In this document: in pieces, positions 61,433 through 64,000 of the stretch
Layout of the letters: every line of letters starts with the position of its first letter
How positions within the stretch are numbered: the stretch's first letter is position 1
Assembly: GCA_947095535.1 (NCBI GenBank)
Contig: OX352774.1
Location: 5,332,001-5,396,000, forward strand
Origin: Poecilobothrus nobilitatus
Taxonomy: Eukaryota; Arthropoda; Insecta; Diptera; Dolichopodidae
Length of the DNA: 64,000 bases
Direction of reading: 5' to 3'
Notes under the pieces: model-generated
The model's database searches: none
What the model was told of the DNA's origin: nothing
The model's input: the letters and a program-made list of their open reading frames with translations, nothing else
Made by a program: the position numbers and the translations under genes

Positions 61433-62030
61433 GTGGTCCCTCACTTATAATTAACATTTACGCTAATCTCACTTGAAGAATAATTGTCCTATGGAAATTA
61501 TTCAAATAAATTATTTTAGATCTTGGACTCTTAATTTTTACTAAACCTTTCATGATTTTATTAAACTGCTTCATACAGCTTCAATACAACTTCTATAATT
61601 TTAAAAAATTCTGCAACTTAAATGAATTTATAAATAAAATATAATTAAAATATTTTATAAAATAATATTTACTTTTTATTTTTAAAATTATTGACAAAAA
61701 AAATATAAATATAGAATTTTGGAAATAAAATAAATAAATAAAGAAAAAAACATTTTTTTTTTAAATAAAAATTATAAATTTCATAGGTTTATTGAAACGC
61801 TTTATATTTTATGCAATAGTAAAACTAAAAATTCAATAAAATTTACTTTTATGGGAGTTTTACGTGGGATGAGGGCTGGCAGTCGGCAAGTGATTTTTTT
61901 TTTTTTAAATATTATGTTTAATTGCGTTTGTAATGAAGTAAAACACACGGTTGTTTTGTTTAATATACTTAAAGCTGGAACAAAATTTTTTGATATATAT
62001 ATATTTATAGTATAAGTACATATAACTATA
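61433..62030. other. AT-rich spacer, no gene seen
   Basis: Low-complexity DNA ending in (TA)n patches near 61994-62039 that lead directly into the motif below. Confidence 0.5.
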
Positions 62031-62035
62031 TATAT

Positions 62036-62075
62036 ATACTAGCAGAGTACCCGGCGTTGCCCGGACTATTTTATT
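62036..62075. repeat. CCCGGCGTTGCCCGG dispersed-repeat signature
   Basis: A (TA)n tract is followed by CTAGCAGAGTA and then CCCGGCGTTGCCCGG (62050-62064), a strikingly GC-rich, partly self-complementary string in this AT-rich DNA. I recognise this TA-tract plus TAGCAGA plus CCCGGCGTTGCCCGG arrangement from dispersed repeats in many arthropod genomes. I cannot assign it to a named transposon class. Confidence 0.6.
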
Positions 62076-62318
62076 GGCTTTATGAAATAAAAATTATTAA
62101 CTTTTGTTTCTGCGTTAATATAATTTAATTAATATAGTTAACTTATTACTATGTATTTACAGATGCTGGTAGTTTATATTCTATTTTTTATTAGATTTAG
62201 TTAAGTTGAATAAACAGAGCCAAGAATTAGAGACAATTCTTCTACAAAAATTTTTTAAAGGAATCAATAATCTATTGAGTACACAATTACGGTGAAGTGA
62301 ATTTCCACAATATATACT

Positions 62319-62675
62319 TTAATACCGAGACATAAAATCGCATTTCAATTATGACCATATTGTAGTACATTTTTTTTCGTAAGTAATGTCACTTCATGTT
62401 TTGTGAATTATCCTTTTAAGCATATTTTGAAAAATTTGCTATTAGGTTCGCTCTGTCCCTCCGTCTGTTTACAAAACTTATATATTCGTTAATATTCGTT
62501 AATACCGAAACATAAAATCGTATTTAAATTATAAAAGGCCATAATGTAATCAATTTTTTTTTTGTAAGTAATGTCACTTCATGTTTGGGTGAATTATCCT
62601 TTTAAGCACATTTTGAAAAATTTGTTATTAAGTTCGCTCTGTCCCTCCGTCTGTTAAAACTTACATACTGTTTAA
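62319..62675. repeat. Tandem duplication, 180-bp unit, with Family A motif
   Basis: Units begin TTAATACCGAGACATAAAAT (62319) and TTAATACCGAAACATAAAAT (62499). Each runs through GTAAGTAATGTCACTTCATG and GAATTATCCTTTTAAGCA to GTTCGCTCTGTCCCTCCGTC. The last part is a diverged Family A start, so the duplication includes a piece of that family. Confidence 0.88.
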
Positions 62676-63149
62676 TAAAGAGCAATGAAATATTAACTAT
62701 GCTTAACTTAGGTTTTCTAATTATGTTCCCAAATTGATTGGCTAAAAATATGTGTAAAAATTGTATATGGATAAGAATGTAAGATTTTCTATATGTACAT
62801 ATTTCAATGATATTTTATGGGAAACATGTTATACACATGCATCTTATGTAGGTAGACCACATGTAAAGACCACATTTAAGTAATGCATTTCTGAATGATG
62901 ACATGATGATTGTCTAATGTAGGAGATTGTTTCTGTTTTTTAACATGAAAATGTTATGTTGTTAAGACTTAAAAACAGTATTCTTAAGATACTTAATAAG
63001 ATTACTTTAATTAATGTTCTATATTAGAAATTTGCATTGAAAGGTTTTTATGGAATATTAGAAACAGTATAGATAAAAGTAAAGAGTGTTGGAAATATCT
63101 TTTTAATAATAATAACAATACACAAAATTAGGCAAAATATTATTAATAA

Positions 63150-64000
63150 GTGCTCGTGCGGAAATGGATTAATAAACGTTAACAAACATTTTGTCACAGG
63201 CTTAATTTAGAACCATAAATTCATCCTCCCAAATTAGACCGAAATTAGAAACAAATTTTTTTTTGACAGTCTATCGTGTAGAAATGTGTTAATGTATCAC
63301 AACAAAATTTATTGAATGAGTTTGTGTGCCAAAGTGCAATACTTGTGCAAATTTTCAATTGGTCAAATCGTTTAAGCACAACAACAAAAAATGAGACACT
63401 TCATGGCCAGAAGCCTGATGGGTTAATGTATCGTAACCAAATCAACTCAGGAAGCTTTTGTTATAAAGACCTACACTTTTGTAAATTTTCAACTCAATTG
63501 GTAAAACGGTTTAAGTGCGACAACAAAGAAATTAAAAACTTTTATTGAGCCCTGGTGCCGAAACGGGTTAATGGATCGTAACCAAATCTCCTCAGTAAGC
63601 TCCTGTGGTAAAGAGCTACACCTTTGTAAATTTTCAAATCAATTGGCAAAACCGTTTAAGCGCGACAACAAAGAAATTGAAAAACTTCATTGAGTCCTGG
63701 TGCCGAAACGGGTTAATGGATCATAACCAAATCAACTCAGTGAGCTCCTGCGGTAAAGAGCTACACTTTGATAAATTTTTAACTCAATTGGCCAAACAGT
63801 TTAAGTGCGACAACTAAGTAAATTACAAAACTTCACTGACCCCTGGTGCCGAAACGGGTTAATGGATCGAAATCAAATCAACTCAGTGAGCTCCTGTGGT
63901 AAAGAGCTACACTATTGTAAATTTTCAACTCAATTGGTCAAACCGTTTAAGCAGGACAACAGAAAAATTGAATGAACTTTGTTCGGCTCTCGTGCCCAAA
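63150..64000. repeat. Satellite-like array, about 145-bp unit, reaching the window end
   Basis: The landmark CCTGGTGCCGAAACGGGTTA occurs at 63551, 63696 and 63842, with diverged versions near 63405 and 63987. The period is therefore 145-146 bp. Each unit also has AACCAAATCAACTCAGTGAG, CTCCTGTGGTAAAGAGCTAC and AACTCAATTGGTCAAACCGT, then TTAAGCGCGACAAC. Older, poorly matching units are traceable back to about 63265 and perhaps 63150. The period is not a multiple of three, so the open frames inside (63312-63548 and 63605-63817) are not coding. The array continues beyond the window. Confidence 0.9.

Noticed and set aside
63312..63817. Two open frames in the satellite array
   Set aside because: The 145-146 bp period is not a multiple of three and the frames follow the repeat, so they are by-products.
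1..64000. CRISPR arrays, prokaryotic operons or phage genes
   Set aside because: No regularly spaced identical short repeats with unique spacers, no ribosome-binding-site-led gene clusters, and clear metazoan retroelements throughout.

Overview
This window looks like a gene-poor stretch of insect nuclear DNA. It is extremely AT-rich (about three quarters to four fifths A+T by eye). It is full of long A and T runs and (TA)n and TATG/TACA microsatellites, and it has no dense or operon-like coding. The mobile elements are metazoan: LINE reverse transcriptase remnants of at least three kinds, a tRNA-derived SINE, and several non-autonomous DNA transposons with terminal inverted repeats (TIRs) and target-site duplications (TSDs). 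The LINE protein motifs and the ATGTATATACAT-type microsatellites resemble those of flies, so a dipteran is my best guess; this is inference. No bacterial, organellar or viral gene was seen.

Only one segment looks like an intact protein gene. It encodes 88 residues on the minus strand at 8007-8273, with base composition far above background, an in-frame stop just upstream and a polyadenylation signal downstream. I do not recognise the protein. The remaining short open frames are low-complexity chance frames or pieces of repeats.

Region by region. 0.7-1.95 kb: a long member of a family carrying a GTCCGTCCGTCC-type motif (Family A), with members or fragments at 35, 49, 53, 58.6 and 62.4 kb. 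2.8-3.1, 15.3 and 51.5-52.0 kb: a LINE 3'-end family with a poly(A) tail (Family C). 5.4-5.85 and 23.3-23.8 kb: C-terminal reverse transcriptase remnants of RTE-like LINEs. 28.3-28.85, 39.4-39.9 and 57.8-58.3 kb: Jockey-like LINE remnants. 51.2-51.5 kb: the C-terminal Cys-motif end of an R1/I-like LINE. 10.9, 11.2, 12.1, 31.1, 37.8, 54.5 and 61.3 kb: copies of a tRNA-derived SINE with a conserved internal hairpin. 16.7-19.06 kb: a direct segmental duplication in which only one copy carries a DNA transposon with a 9-bp TSD, the other copy preserving the empty site. 20.7-21.66 and 54.6-55.05 kb: foldback elements with tandemly repeated arms. 32.4-33.5 kb: a piggyBac-like non-autonomous element with TTAA flanks. 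42.58-43.23 kb: a MITE that is nearly all inverted repeat. 62.0-64.0 kb: a CCCGGCGTTGCCCGG motif, a 180-bp tandem duplication and a 145-bp satellite running off the window edge.

Nothing here forms a gene pathway. The window is best read as a graveyard and insertion target for mobile elements. Its most informative parts are the paired filled and empty transposon site at 17-19 kb, the SINE family, and the palindromic SINE/foldback rearrangement at 54.5-55.1 kb.
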